DNA of 64,000 bases from an uncultured Oscillospiraceae bacterium (GTDB lineage: Bacteria; Bacillota; Clostridia; Oscillospirales; Oscillospiraceae). This document shows positions 1 to 8,871 of the stretch, piece after piece (within the stretch, counting starts at the first letter, position 1; each line of letters begins with the position of its first letter). The stretch covers positions 13,437 through 77,436 of the forward strand of contig CAKUPH010000001.1 in NCBI GenBank assembly GCA_934675115.1, read 5' to 3'. A model generated the notes under the pieces. That model worked only from the letters and a program-made list of their open reading frames with translations. It was not told the origin of the DNA and did not search any database. The translations under genes and the position numbers were made by a program.

Positions 1-252
1 AAGCCCCTGCACCCCTACACCAAGGGCCTTATCTCCGCCATCCCCATCCCCAGTATCGACGTGGAGCGCAAGCGCATCGTCCTGCAGGGCGAGTTGTCCT
101 CCCCCATCGACCCCAAGCCCGGCTGCCGCTTTGCCAACCGCTGCCCCTACGCGAAGGACATCTGCCGGGCCCGGCAGCCCGAGTTTGAAGAGGTGGAGCC
201 GGAGCACTTCGTGGCCTGCCACTTCACCCGGGAGATCAACGGTCTGACATGA
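1..252 (+). CDS. Oligopeptide/dipeptide ABC transporter ATPase, C-terminal fragment (5' end outside window)
   Basis: The frame is open from base 1 and ends at the TGA at 250-252. It encodes the tail of a DppF/OppF-type ATPase: the HPYTKGL segment that follows the nucleotide-binding domain, then the cysteine-bearing C-terminal extension (CRFANRCPYAKDIC) typical of peptide transporter ATPases. No Walker motif lies in the window, so function is inferred from the tail alone. It closely resembles the tail of the complete copy at 7900-8871. Its stop codon overlaps the next start (ATGA), so the two genes are translationally coupled. It is the end of an upstream Dpp-like operon. Confidence 0.9.
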   Translation, partial: KPLHPYTKGLISAIPIPSIDVERKRIVLQGELSSPIDPKPGCRFANRCPYAKDICRARQPEFEEVEPEHFVACHFTREINGLT

Positions 253-1109
253 AAAAACGGCGCTTTTTCTCCGCGGCGGCCGGGCTGCTGACCACCGCGC
301 TGATACTGACCGCAGCCTGCCTTCCCGGCGTGGCCGCGGGAGCGGACACCGTGGCCCGCATCACCGTGGCCGACGCCGCCTTTGACCGGGAGACGGCCTG
401 CGTCCGGGACGTGCCCATGGGCAGCATTGCCGCCGACGCCGTCCGGCAGGCCGCCGGGGCGGACATCGCCGTCATCCCCTGCGGAGATTTCAGCGATACG
501 GACGTGGGCGTGAAAAAATTCTCCCGGGCGGACGCCGCAGCCCTGTTTCCCGCCGACCGGGAGCTCGCCGTCACACAGGTGACGGCGGCACAGCTTTATG
601 GCCTGCTGGAGACCGCCCTTTCCGCCGTGGCGCTGGACCCGGAGACCAAGCGGCTGGACGCTGCGGCATCTGTGTCGGACGGTTTTCTCCAAATCTCGGG
701 CTTTGAACTGGTGTACGACAGCGCCGCCCCCGCGGGCAGCCGGGTGTATTCCCTCACCGTCGGCGGTCAAGCCCTCGACCGGGACAGCGGTGCGGCGCTG
801 ACGCTGGCCTGCGGCCTTGGCGCACTGCAAGGACTTCCCGATGGCGGGGAGCCGCTGAGCATGCGCTATTCCGAAGCGCTGCTGGCCTATCTGGCGGAAA
901 ATCCCCTCATCTCCGAGTACGACTCCGGCCGTATCCGCCCCATCGGCAATGCGGACAACAGCATTCTTGCCGCCCTGCCCGGCCCGGTGCTGGCCATCCT
1001 GCTGGCGGTGCTGCTGTGCGCCGGGATCATCGTGACCCGGGTGCGGAAAAATCAGCTGTTTGACGACGGCGGGTGCTATTTCAGGCCGAAATATTCCATG
1101 ATGAAGTGA
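249..1109 (+). CDS. Secreted, membrane-anchored orphan 5'-nucleotidase C-terminal-domain protein (copy 1)
   Basis: 286 aa. It has an N-terminal signal peptide (MKKRR, then a hydrophobic stretch to about residue 31), a central domain resembling the C-terminal substrate-recognition domain of UshA-type 5'-nucleotidases (the ADAVRQAAGADIAV segment and a later LYGLLETAL segment), and a hydrophobic segment at about 238-262 followed by basic residues, which should anchor it facing outward. The catalytic metallophosphatase domain that normally precedes this domain is absent, so hydrolase activity is not expected. It overlaps the upstream ATPase gene by 4 bases. A paralogue sits in the same position after the second DppF gene (8846-9679). 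A role as an accessory binding protein for the transporter is inference. Confidence 0.75.
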   Translation: MKKRRFFSAAAGLLTTALILTAACLPGVAAGADTVARITVADAAFDRETACVRDVPMGSIAADAVRQAAGADIAVIPCGDFSDTDVGVKKFSRADAAALFPADRELAVTQVTAAQLYGLLETALSAVALDPETKRLDAAASVSDGFLQISGFELVYDSAAPAGSRVYSLTVGGQALDRDSGAALTLACGLGALQGLPDGGEPLSMRYSEALLAYLAENPLISEYDSGRIRPIGNADNSILAALPGPVLAILLAVLLCAGIIVTRVRKNQLFDDGGCYFRPKYSMMK

Positions 1110-1144
1110 GCGGCTCTCCCGGATCTTCCGTTAGTTCAAAACAC

Positions 1145-1187
1145 GCAATAAAAAGGTTTCCATGTTGACGTTTTGGCGTTTTATTGC
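1145..1187. promoter_or_regulatory. Inverted repeat around the LysR gene promoter
   Basis: A 9-bp inverted repeat (GCAATAAAA at 1145-1153, TTTTATTGC at 1179-1187) brackets the -35 box and spacer of the promoter at 1165-1193. Its position suits a repressor or autoregulatory site, but no protein can be assigned from sequence alone. Confidence 0.35.
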
Positions 1188-1193
1188 TATACT
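1165..1193 (+). promoter_or_regulatory. Sigma-70-type promoter of the LysR gene
   Basis: TTGACG at 1165-1170 and TATACT at 1188-1193 are separated by 17 bp. It sits 144 bp upstream of the LysR start, leaving a long 5' leader in which I recognise no structured RNA. Confidence 0.6.
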
Positions 1194-1336
1194 TTTCCTG
1201 ATTTACTGCACGAACGCTGGGCCGCGATGAGGGGATGGATCCACCCTGACGCGGCCCGCGAGCTTCCGCAGAGCCCCCGTTTGTTTCCGCCGCGCTCTTC
1301 TGCGTCGAAGCCCGGGGCAAGGGAAAGGACTGAACC

Positions 1337-2287
1337 ATGAACTTCCGCCTGCTGCAATATTTTCTCGCCGTGGCCAGCAGTCTGAGCTTCAGCCGGGCCG
1401 CCGACAACCTGCACATCGCCCAATCCACCCTCAGCCAGCAGATCCAGCGGCTGGAGGAGCATTACGGCGTCCAGCTGTTTGTCCGCTCCGGACGGACGGT
1501 CACTCTGACGGCCGCGGGGCTGGCTCTTCAGGAGGCCGCCTCCCACCTGCTGGTGGAGGAGGATCAGCTGGCCGCCCGCCTGAAGGAGATCGCAAAGGGC
1601 AACGGCATCCGGCACTGCCCCCTGCGGATCTTTTTCGACATGCACATGACGAAGGCCCCCTATCTTGTCAACGACCTCATCGAGTCTATCCACGAGATCC
1701 AGGCCGAGACGAAAGGACGCCTGTCCTTCCACGCATCCTTCCAGACCAGCGACATGGACGCGCAGGACGCGGATGTGCAGGCGCTTCTGAACAACAGTCA
1801 GATCGACTTCTGGGTCCTCGGCAGCGAGACCCGGCTCCAGCGCGGCGACATCCGGCTGGAGGTCATTGCCGACGACCAGTTCGCCTTCACCATCTCCAAG
1901 TACCACCCGCTGTACCGGGAGGACCTGACCGCCGCCGACCTGCCCCGTCTCGTTGACAGCTCCACCCTGTTTCTGCTCCAGAACCGCTCCCGCTATGTCA
2001 GCTACGTGCTGGATTCCGTCAGCGCCGAGGGCTGCTCGCCCAACATCCACTTCGAAAAGAACGCCGAGGTCAACAGCTTTTACGTTTCGCTGGGCATGGG
2101 CCTTTCCATCATGCCGGAAAACACGAAGGACTCCGTCTTTCTCTCACAGGCCGAGGTCATCCCTCTGCCGGACACCCATTTCTACACCCTCGCGGGCTAC
2201 CGCCGGGACAGCGATAATCCGCTGCTCCCCCTGCTGCTGGAGCGCTTCCGGCAGAAGTCCGCGCTCCACGCCCAGCCCCCGCGCTGA
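1337..2287 (+). CDS. LysR-family transcriptional regulator
   Basis: 316 aa, usual length for the family. Residues 1-60 form the winged helix-turn-helix: MNFRLLQYFLAVA, then the recognition helix around AQSTLSQQIQRLEE and the TVTLTAAG wing. The rest is a periplasmic-binding-like effector domain. The start has AAGGGAAAGGA just upstream. It lies between the truncated Dpp operon and the complete one that begins at 2532, all on the same strand, so it could control either; the downstream operon is the better guess because inverted repeats lie in the 2341-2531 gap. The effector is probably a metabolite of the imported compound (inference). Confidence 0.9.
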   Translation: MNFRLLQYFLAVASSLSFSRAADNLHIAQSTLSQQIQRLEEHYGVQLFVRSGRTVTLTAAGLALQEAASHLLVEEDQLAARLKEIAKGNGIRHCPLRIFFDMHMTKAPYLVNDLIESIHEIQAETKGRLSFHASFQTSDMDAQDADVQALLNNSQIDFWVLGSETRLQRGDIRLEVIADDQFAFTISKYHPLYREDLTAADLPRLVDSSTLFLLQNRSRYVSYVLDSVSAEGCSPNIHFEKNAEVNSFYVSLGMGLSIMPENTKDSVFLSQAEVIPLPDTHFYTLAGYRRDSDNPLLPLLLERFRQKSALHAQPPR

Positions 2288-2308
2288 ACCCCCGCATGAT
2301 ACCGCCGA

Positions 2309-2340
2309 AACCGCCGGATGGCGCGTTCCGGCGGTTTTTT
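2309..2340 (+). terminator. Rho-independent terminator after the LysR gene
   Basis: AACCGCCGGA (2309-2318) pairs with TCCGGCGGTT (2327-2336), followed by a T run. It separates the LysR gene from the operon starting at 2532. Confidence 0.85.
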
Positions 2341-2388
2341 GTGCCCCGCTGCATTTTATCACCGAATAGTTTTTTTCTTTTTGTCCCT

Positions 2389-2450
2389 ATCTATCGGTTT
2401 TATCGATAGATGGCCCGTTTTCGTATGTTATATAACTATTTTACAAATAG
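2389..2450. promoter_or_regulatory. Two palindromes upstream of the SnoaL/Dpp operon (candidate LysR operator)
   Basis: ATCTATCG (2389-2396) is mirrored by CGATAGAT (2404-2411), and CTATTT-TAC-AAATAG occupies 2436-2450. Both lie in an AT-rich stretch 80-140 bp upstream of the 2532 start, where a LysR protein would bind. No clear -35/-10 pair could be fixed. The operator role is inference. Confidence 0.4.
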
Positions 2451-2531
2451 AGCGGTATATGCTACCCTGTTCATAAGCAATACGCACAAAAAATGCTTGA
2501 ATCCCATCTTATCAAGAAAAGGAGTGCAGTT

Positions 2532-3269
2532 ATGATGGACGAACTGGAGCAGCTGAAATCAATCATCGCCGAACAGGATCGCCGCATCCAGCGGATGGAG
2601 GCGGTCAACGAGATCACCAACGTGCTCGGCCGCTATGTCACCTATCACAGCGCCAGCCGGCAGGAGGAGACCGTGGAGCTCTTCTGCCGCCACACCCCCG
2701 GCATCCGCCTGATCTTCAACGGCCACATTTACGACGGCTGGGAGGGTGTGCTCCGGCACTTTATCTACCGGATGGCCAACGCGGAGGAGGATCTCTCCGG
2801 CCGGCTGTACTGGCATGATGTGCTCTCTCCCGTCATAGAAGTGGCAGAGGACGCACAGTCCGCCAAGTGCATCGTCTCCACCCACGGCGCGGAGACCGGC
2901 TGGAACGCCGACGGCAGCCTCAAATCCCTCTGGTCCTGGGGCAAGTACCGCTTCGACTTCCTGAAAGAGGACGGCAATTGGAAGATCTACCGTCTGGAAT
3001 TCCACCAGTGTATGAACACCCCGTATGAGGGCAAGGGCTGGGTGGAAGAACCCTGCTACGACCTGATCGGCACCGCCCCCGCCGAGCTGCGGGACAACGA
3101 GCCGGAGAACTGCAAGCCCCACCGGGTCACGAAGAAGCCCTACCTGCCGCTGAGTGTGGACACCCCGGACTGCGACCTCCACAACCTGAACCCCGCCCCG
3201 CCCGAGCCCTACGCCACCTATGACTTCGAGGGCATCAAGGACGAGGACGATCTGGACTGGCACATCTGA
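2532..3269 (+). CDS. SnoaL-like (NTF2-fold) protein
   Basis: 245 aa from the ATG at 2532, chosen because AAAGGAG lies 7-12 bases upstream; an in-frame start at 2493 has no ribosome site. A short N-terminal coiled coil (MMDELEQLKSIIAEQDRRIQ) precedes an NTF2-like domain at about 20-160: helices around NEITNVLGRYVTYHS, and the closing strands WKIYRLEFHQ. NTF2/SnoaL proteins include dehydratases, isomerases and cyclases of polycyclic or aromatic substrates, but also non-enzymatic ones. The acidic, proline-rich tail after residue 170 is unassigned. As first gene of a transport and flavoprotein operon it probably acts on the imported compound; the reaction is unknown. Confidence 0.7.
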   Translation: MMDELEQLKSIIAEQDRRIQRMEAVNEITNVLGRYVTYHSASRQEETVELFCRHTPGIRLIFNGHIYDGWEGVLRHFIYRMANAEEDLSGRLYWHDVLSPVIEVAEDAQSAKCIVSTHGAETGWNADGSLKSLWSWGKYRFDFLKEDGNWKIYRLEFHQCMNTPYEGKGWVEEPCYDLIGTAPAELRDNEPENCKPHRVTKKPYLPLSVDTPDCDLHNLNPAPPEPYATYDFEGIKDEDDLDWHI

Positions 3270-3315
3270 TACCTTTGGCCGGACGGCCTGAACAAAAATA
3301 AAGGAGGATCCCATT

Positions 3316-4917
3316 ATGCTGAAGAAACGTATCCTTGCAACGCTCCTCGGGGCCGCCATGCTGCTGACGCTGGCCGCCTGCGGCAGCAAGCCTGCCGGAA
3401 ACTCTTCCGCGCCCAATGCCTCTGGCACCGGTACCAACGCCCCGGCCGCCGCCTTTGGCGGGACTCTGAACGTGGGCATCAGCGACGCCCTCGGCTCTTT
3501 CCAGCAGGGCGCCAACCAGGGCGACTGCTGGACCGGCATTTACCTGGTTTTCGACGCTCTGTTCTATCACGACACCGAGACCAAGGAGGTCTACTCCTAC
3601 ATTCTGGACGACTGGTATTATGAGGACGACCTGACCTTCGTCATGAAGCTCAAGGATGGCGTATACTTCAACAACGGTCAGAAGGCCACGTCGGAGGACG
3701 TGCTCTACTCCCTGACCAACTACGCCCAGCGGCGGGCCATGACCGCCTCCATGTTCTCCGGCGTGGACGCGGAGAATTCCTACTGCCCCGATGAGCTGAC
3801 CACTGTGGTCAAGTTCCGCGAGCCGTGGGGCCCCGGCATTTTCTCCGTGGATTCCCCGCTGTTCTGCAAGTCCTGGTGTGAAGAGGTGGGCTGGGACTCT
3901 CAGGACTGGCTCAACTGCCCCGTAGGCTCCGGCCCGTACAAGGTCACCAGCTATGTCACCGACTCCAAGGCCACGCTGGCCCTGCGGGACGACTTCTGGG
4001 GCGACGAGACCATGTACAACCCCGATATCAAGGAGATCACCCTGAACTACTACCCTGAGATCGCCACCATGTTCATCGACCTCCAGACCGGCGCCATCGA
4101 TCTGGCCCTCAACATTGCCGAGGCTGACTACGCCCGCGGCATGAACGGCATCGACGGCATCACCGTGGAGCGGATCTCCACCAACGAGACGGAATTCCTG
4201 TGCATGGACACCAAGAACCAGTATCTGAAGGACGAGAACGTCCGTCTGGCCATCGCCTACGGCGTGGACTGGTCCGTTGTGGCGGACGCCGGCTTCGGCT
4301 CCCTGCAGGCTCCCGCCACCTCCATTCTCAGCTCCGAGAGCCCCTATTACAAGGACTGCGGCGGCTATCCCTATGACCTTGAAAAGGCCAAGGACTATCT
4401 GGCCGCCTCCGGCTACAGCGTCGAGGAGCTTACCTTCAAATTCGTCGCCATGGCTGACGCTGACCAGCAGAACATGGCCGAGGCCTTCCAGTTCTACATG
4501 AATCAGCTGGGCATGACCGTCAACATCGAGTATCTGGACTTTGCCTCCGCCCTTGGCACATGGATGGAGGAGGGCGGCACCGACTTCAACTTCCAGGAGT
4601 CCGCCACCGGCTCCCTCTCCGGTGAGCCGTACATCTCTCTTAACGCGCTGATGACCGCCTACGGCAACTTCGCCATCTGCACCGTGGACGACGACCAGTT
4701 CAACCAGCTGGCTGAGCGCGCCATGAAGACCATCGACCGCGACGAGCGCGCCGCCGCCTTCGCGGAGCTTCAGACCTATGCCCACGACCACGCCTGGGTC
4801 ATCCCCATGCTGGAGGGCTACTACGCGCTGGGCTATGACAACACTGTCATTTCCGCCGTGGACTTCGGAAGCGCCATCGGCGCCAACCTGCGGCATGTAA
4901 CGCTGTCCGGCCAGTGA
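3316..4917 (+). CDS. Extracellular solute-binding lipoprotein, peptide/nickel family 5
   Basis: 533 aa with a lipoprotein signal peptide ending in the lipobox LAAC (Cys22), so it is anchored outside the membrane. The family 5 fold (DppA/OppA/NikA) is clear from its length and from GGTLNVGISD near residue 50, the FRE/PVGSGPYKV region, and NVRLAIAYGVD. A GGAGG site precedes the ATG. It is the binding subunit of the DppBCDF-type importer encoded immediately downstream. Family 5 ligands range over peptides, nickel chelates, glycosides and other small molecules, so the substrate cannot be read from sequence; the flanking SnoaL-like and flavoprotein genes argue for a small organic compound. Confidence 0.9.
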   Translation: MLKKRILATLLGAAMLLTLAACGSKPAGNSSAPNASGTGTNAPAAAFGGTLNVGISDALGSFQQGANQGDCWTGIYLVFDALFYHDTETKEVYSYILDDWYYEDDLTFVMKLKDGVYFNNGQKATSEDVLYSLTNYAQRRAMTASMFSGVDAENSYCPDELTTVVKFREPWGPGIFSVDSPLFCKSWCEEVGWDSQDWLNCPVGSGPYKVTSYVTDSKATLALRDDFWGDETMYNPDIKEITLNYYPEIATMFIDLQTGAIDLALNIAEADYARGMNGIDGITVERISTNETEFLCMDTKNQYLKDENVRLAIAYGVDWSVVADAGFGSLQAPATSILSSESPYYKDCGGYPYDLEKAKDYLAASGYSVEELTFKFVAMADADQQNMAEAFQFYMNQLGMTVNIEYLDFASALGTWMEEGGTDFNFQESATGSLSGEPYISLNALMTAYGNFAICTVDDDQFNQLAERAMKTIDRDERAAAFAELQTYAHDHAWVIPMLEGYYALGYDNTVISAVDFGSAIGANLRHVTLSGQ

Positions 4918-4933
4918 GCGCCCCATCCCGGCA

Positions 4934-5002
4934 CGGCGTCCAATGGGACGCCGGAGACGGTCAAACCACTGATTTCCCCGGCCCGCGGGCCGGGGAAATC
5001 AG
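4934..5002 (+). promoter_or_regulatory. Two perfect intercistronic hairpins between the binding protein and permease genes
   Basis: CGGCGTCC-AATG-GGACGCCG spans 4934-4953, and a 34-base perfect palindrome (arms of 17 beginning CTGATTTCCCCGG) spans 4969-5002. Neither is followed by a T run, so they look like mRNA-protecting or processing hairpins. Such structures often keep the binding protein more abundant than the membrane subunits. Confidence 0.6.
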
Positions 5003-5023
5003 TTCCATCCCGGAGGTATCGAA

Positions 5024-6010
5024 ATGAGCAAATACATCCTGAAGCGTCTGCTCTGGATGATCCCCGTGGTGCTGGGCGTGCTGCTGATCGTTTTCTTCAT
5101 CAGCTACATCACCCCCGGCGACCCGGTCAAGACCATTCTGGGCAGCAACTACACGCAGGAGGCGTATGACGCCAAAACAAAAGAGCTGGGGCTGGATAAG
5201 CCCTTCTTCTATCAATACGGAAAATATGTGCTGGACATGGTGACAAAGGGCGACCTCGGCACCTCCTACTCTTATGGGCACTCTGTATCCGAGCAGATCT
5301 GGAGCCGGATGGGCATCACCTTTGAGATCGGCATACTGGGCGTACTGCTCACCATCATTCTGGGCGTTCCCTTCGGCGTGCTGTCGGCCACGAAGCAGTA
5401 CTCCGTTCTGGATTACAGCGTCACCACCCTGTCCACCCTGTTCGCGGCCATGCCGAACTTCTGGCTTGCGCTGGTGGCTATCCTGCTGTTTTCCCTGAAG
5501 CTGCGCTGGCTCCCGGCCACCGGCTTCGGCACCGTGCAGCAGCTGATCCTCCCCGTCCTCACCAATGCCCTGACGTCCGTGGCGGTGGTGGCCCGCATGA
5601 CCCGCTCCTCCATGCTGGAGGTCATCCGGCAGGACTACATCCGCACCGCCCGGGCCAAGGGCCTGCGGGAGGGGACGGTCATCCGGCGGCACGCCCTGAA
5701 AAACGCGCTGATTCCGGTGCTCACCGTGGTGGGCATGCAGATGAGCATGGTCATGGGCGGCTCCGTCATTGTGGAGACGATCTTTTCCATCCCCGGGCTG
5801 GGCGCCTACATGATGGCGGGCATCAACGCCCGGGACTATCCGGTCATCAACGGCTGCGTGGTGGTGCTCTCGCTGAGCATCTGCGTGATGAACCTGCTGG
5901 TGGACATCGCCTACGCCTATGTGGATCCCCGCATCCGCGCGCAGTACGAGCGGCCGAAGAAAAAGCAGAAAACAGCCGCGGCCGCGGCGAACGGAGGTGG
6001 CCAGTCATGA
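5024..6010 (+). CDS. ABC transporter permease, DppB type
   Basis: 328 aa. The N-terminal membrane segment (KRLLWMIPVVLGVLLIVFFI) and a further five hydrophobic segments match DppB. The cytoplasmic EAA loop is visible around residues 205-225 (DYIRTARAKGLREGTVIRRH), as is the NALIPVLTVVG segment. GGAGG precedes the ATG. It forms the transmembrane channel with the DppC-type subunit that follows with a 4-base overlap. Confidence 0.95.
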   Translation: MSKYILKRLLWMIPVVLGVLLIVFFISYITPGDPVKTILGSNYTQEAYDAKTKELGLDKPFFYQYGKYVLDMVTKGDLGTSYSYGHSVSEQIWSRMGITFEIGILGVLLTIILGVPFGVLSATKQYSVLDYSVTTLSTLFAAMPNFWLALVAILLFSLKLRWLPATGFGTVQQLILPVLTNALTSVAVVARMTRSSMLEVIRQDYIRTARAKGLREGTVIRRHALKNALIPVLTVVGMQMSMVMGGSVIVETIFSIPGLGAYMMAGINARDYPVINGCVVVLSLSICVMNLLVDIAYAYVDPRIRAQYERPKKKQKTAAAAANGGGQS

Positions 6011-6912
6011 TGCTCTTTACCGAAAAGCAGAAGCGCCGCCACGCGGACGACATGGAGGAGCTCACCCGCCGCCACAGCCAGTGGGGCGACGTCATGCGCC
6101 GTCTGACCCGGAACAAGCTGGCCATGGTGGGTCTGTTCATCGTGGTGGTCATCCTGTTCTGCACCATTTTTGCCGGTGTCATCACCCCTTACAGCTACGA
6201 TGTGCAGGATTACGCCGTGCGCTTCCAGTATCCCTCGCTGGCCCATCCCTTCGGGACGGACAACTTCGGCCGGGACCTGTGCAGCCGCATTCTCTACGGC
6301 GGCCGGGTATCCCTGCTGGTCGCGCTGCTGGCGGTGGCCATCTCCATCGTCATCGGCGGCTTCCTCGGCGCCACCGCCGGTTATTTCGGCGGAAAGCTTG
6401 AGACCGCCGTCATGCGCGTCATGGATATCGTCATGGCCATTCCCGGCCTGCTGCTGGCGGTGGCCATCTCCGCCGGACTGGGCACCGGTATCTTTAACAC
6501 CGCGCTGGCCGTCTCCATCGCCGGCATCCCGCCCACGGTGCGGATGCTGCGGGCCACGGTGCTCCAGATCCGGGACGAGGAATATGTGGAGGCCGCCCGG
6601 GCCACTGGCTCCAGCGACATGCGCATTATTTTCCGCCACGTTCTGCCCAACACCATCGCCCCGCTGATCGTGGACTCTACGCTCCGCATCGGCATCAACA
6701 TTCTCCAGATCTCCAGCCTGTCCTTCGTGGGGCTGGGCATCAAGCCGCCGCAGCCGGAGTGGGGCTCCATCCTCTCCGCCGGGCGGGCCTATATTCAGGA
6801 TTTCTGGCCCATCATCGTTTTCCCCGGCCTTGCCATCATGCTGACGCTGCTGGGCTTCAACCTGTTGGGTGACGGCCTGCGGGACGCGCTGGACCCGCGG
6901 CTGAAGCAGTAA
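6007..6912 (+). CDS. ABC transporter permease, DppC type
   Basis: 301 aa. After a cytoplasmic N-terminus it has the OppC/DppC membrane segment LAMVGLFIVVVILFCTIF (about residues 38-55), the family motif HPFGTDNFGRDL, and the EAA loop EYVEAARATGSSDMRIIFRH (about 195-214). The start overlaps the DppB-type stop by 4 bases. It pairs with the DppB-type subunit. Confidence 0.95.
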   Translation: MMLFTEKQKRRHADDMEELTRRHSQWGDVMRRLTRNKLAMVGLFIVVVILFCTIFAGVITPYSYDVQDYAVRFQYPSLAHPFGTDNFGRDLCSRILYGGRVSLLVALLAVAISIVIGGFLGATAGYFGGKLETAVMRVMDIVMAIPGLLLAVAISAGLGTGIFNTALAVSIAGIPPTVRMLRATVLQIRDEEYVEAARATGSSDMRIIFRHVLPNTIAPLIVDSTLRIGINILQISSLSFVGLGIKPPQPEWGSILSAGRAYIQDFWPIIVFPGLAIMLTLLGFNLLGDGLRDALDPRLKQ

Positions 6913-6925
6913 GGAGGGCGGAACG

Positions 6926-7903
6926 ATGAGCTTACTTGAGATCAAAGATCTGACCGTTCACTACCGCGCCCACGACACGGTGGTCAAGGCGGTCAACGGC
7001 GTCAGTCTCTCCATCGAAAAGGGTCAGACCCTGGGTCTGGTGGGCGAGACCGGCGCGGGCAAGACCACCACCGCCCTGTCCATTCTGCGGCTTCTGTCCG
7101 AGCCTCCCGCCGAGATCTGCGGCGGGCAGATCCTCCTCAACGGGAGGGATCTGCTCCAGATGAAGGACAGCGAGCTGCGGAAGATTCGCGGCAATGAGAT
7201 CTCCATGATCTTTCAGGATCCCATGACCGCCCTGAACCCCATTATGCGGGTGGGCGACCAGATTGCGGAGGTCATCGAGCTTCACCAGAAGTGCTCCAAG
7301 CAGGAGTCCGTGGGAAAGAGCCTTGCCATGCTGGAGCTGGTGGGCATCCGGCCGGAACGCTCCACCGACTACCCCCATCAGTTTTCCGGCGGCATGAAGC
7401 AGCGGGTGGTCATCGCCATGGCGCTGGCCTGCTCCCCCAGGCTGCTGCTGGCGGACGAGCCCACTACCGCACTGGACGTGACCATTCAGGCGCAGGTGCT
7501 GGACATGATGAACGACCTGAAGCAGAAGCTGGGCACCTCCGTGCTTATGATCACCCATGACCTGGGCATCGTGGCCGAATGCTGCAACTATGTGGCCATC
7601 ATGTACGCCGGCGAGATCGTGGAGTACGGCGACCTGCGCCAGATCTACCGGGAGACCGCCCACCCCTATACCAAGGGGCTGTTCGGCTCCCTGCCCTCGC
7701 TGGACAAAAAGGCGGAGCGGCTCCAGCCCATCGCGGGGCTGATGCCCGACCCGGCCCGGCTCCCGAAGGGCTGCAAATTTCACCCCCGCTGCCCCCGCTG
7801 CACGGAAAAATGCCGCAGCGTGGAGCCTGAGACCATCGATCTGGGCGGCGGCCATCTGGTCAAGTGCCACCTGTGCGGCACGGGAGAGGAGGAAACGGCA
7901 TGA
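6926..7903 (+). CDS. ABC transporter ATPase, DppD/OppD type
   Basis: 325 aa. Walker A GETGAGKTT at about residues 38-46, signature FSGGMKQRV near 152-160, Walker B LLLADEPTTALD near 173-184, H-switch in MITHDLG. The C-terminal extension has the HPYTKGLFGSLP and CKFHPRCPRCTEKC segments typical of peptide-type importers. A GGAGG site precedes the start. It should heterodimerise with the next ATPase. Confidence 0.95.
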   Translation: MSLLEIKDLTVHYRAHDTVVKAVNGVSLSIEKGQTLGLVGETGAGKTTTALSILRLLSEPPAEICGGQILLNGRDLLQMKDSELRKIRGNEISMIFQDPMTALNPIMRVGDQIAEVIELHQKCSKQESVGKSLAMLELVGIRPERSTDYPHQFSGGMKQRVVIAMALACSPRLLLADEPTTALDVTIQAQVLDMMNDLKQKLGTSVLMITHDLGIVAECCNYVAIMYAGEIVEYGDLRQIYRETAHPYTKGLFGSLPSLDKKAERLQPIAGLMPDPARLPKGCKFHPRCPRCTEKCRSVEPETIDLGGGHLVKCHLCGTGEEETA

Positions 7904-8871
7904 GCGGCGGAACGGCTCTGCTGCGTACAGAGCACCTGAAAAAATATTTCAGCACCTCCTCCGGGATGCTTCACGCCGTGGACGACGTCACGCTGTCCAT
8001 CGAGGAGGGAAAGACCCTCGGCGTGGTGGGGGAGTCCGGCTGCGGCAAATCCACCCTCGGACGGACCATTCTTGGCCTGACAGAGGCCACGGACGGCGCC
8101 GTATACTTCCGGGACAAGGACGTCACCCACCTTAAGCGCGCGCAGCGCAGGCGGCTCCAGCAGAAGATGCAGATCATCTTTCAGGATCCCTTCTCCTCTC
8201 TGAATCCCCGGATGTCGGTGTCCGACCTTATCGCCGATCCCCTCAAGACTTACCGCCTGTGCTCATCCAAAAAGGAGCTTCAGGACCGGGTGTTCGAGCT
8301 TATGGAGTATGTGGGCCTTGACCGGCGCTTCGCCGTCTCCTACCCTCACGAGCTGGACGGCGGCCGCCGGCAGCGCATCGGCATTGCCCGGGCGCTGGCG
8401 CTGGACCCGGAATTTATCGTCTGCGATGAGCCGGTGTCTGCCCTGGACGTATCCATTCAGGCCCAGATCCTCAACCTGCTTCAGGATCTTCAGGCCCAGA
8501 AGGGCCTGACCTACATGTTCATCACCCATGACCTGTCGGTGGTCAAGCATATCTCCGACGATATTCTCGTCATGTACACCGGCTGCATGGTGGAGAAATC
8601 CCCTGCCGACGACCTGTTCGATCATCCGCTGCACCCCTACACCAAGGGCCTGCTGTCTGCCATCCCCATTCCGGACATCGAACGGAATACCAAGCGCATC
8701 CTCCTGACCGGCGAGATCTCCTCGCCCATCGATCCCGCCCCCTGCTGCCGCTTCGCCTCCCGCTGCCCCTACGCCACGCCGGAGTGTCTGGAGCGCCAGC
8801 CGGACTATGAAGAGGTGCTGCCCCAGCACTTCGTGGCCTGCCACCATGCGCGCGACATCAACGGGCTGTAA
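7900..8871 (+). CDS. ABC transporter ATPase, DppF/OppF type
   Basis: 323 aa from the ATG at 7900; GAGGAGG lies just upstream and the start overlaps the previous stop by 4 bases (ATGA). An in-frame ATG at 7864 is rejected because it lies deep in the preceding gene. Walker [10 protein letters not shown], Walker [13 protein letters not shown]. The signature reads LDGGRRQR instead of LSGGQ, a variant I recall from clostridial OppF proteins. The C-terminal cysteine segment ([15 protein letters not shown]) is intact. Its tail is a close match to the truncated copy at 1-252. Confidence 0.95.
   Translation: MSGGTALLRTEHLKKYFSTSSGMLHAVDDVTLSIEEGKTLGVVGESGCGKSTLGRTILGLTEATDGAVYFRDKDVTHLKRAQRRRLQQKMQIIFQDPFSSLNPRMSVSDLIADPLKTYRLCSSKKELQDRVFELMEYVGLDRRFAVSYPHELDGGRRQRIGIARALALDPEFIVCDEPVSALDVSIQAQILNLLQDLQAQKGLTYMFITHDLSVVKHISDDILVMYTGCMVEKSPADDLFDHPLHPYTKGLLSAIPIPDIERNTKRILLTGEISSPIDPAPCCRFASRCPYATPECLERQPDYEEVLPQHFVACHHARDINGL

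Noticed and set aside
2532-3269. BaiE-type bile acid dehydratase
   Set aside because: Only the general SnoaL/NTF2 fold is shared; the protein is longer and no other bai-type gene adjoins it.
3235-4926. Very long open frames antisense to real genes (for example opposite the binding protein gene, opposite fhs1 at 11606-13381, and opposite the dehydratase-like genes)
   Set aside because: They follow from high GC at third codon positions of the true genes, lack ribosome sites and recognisable domains, and are rich in Gly/Val/His typical of shadow frames.
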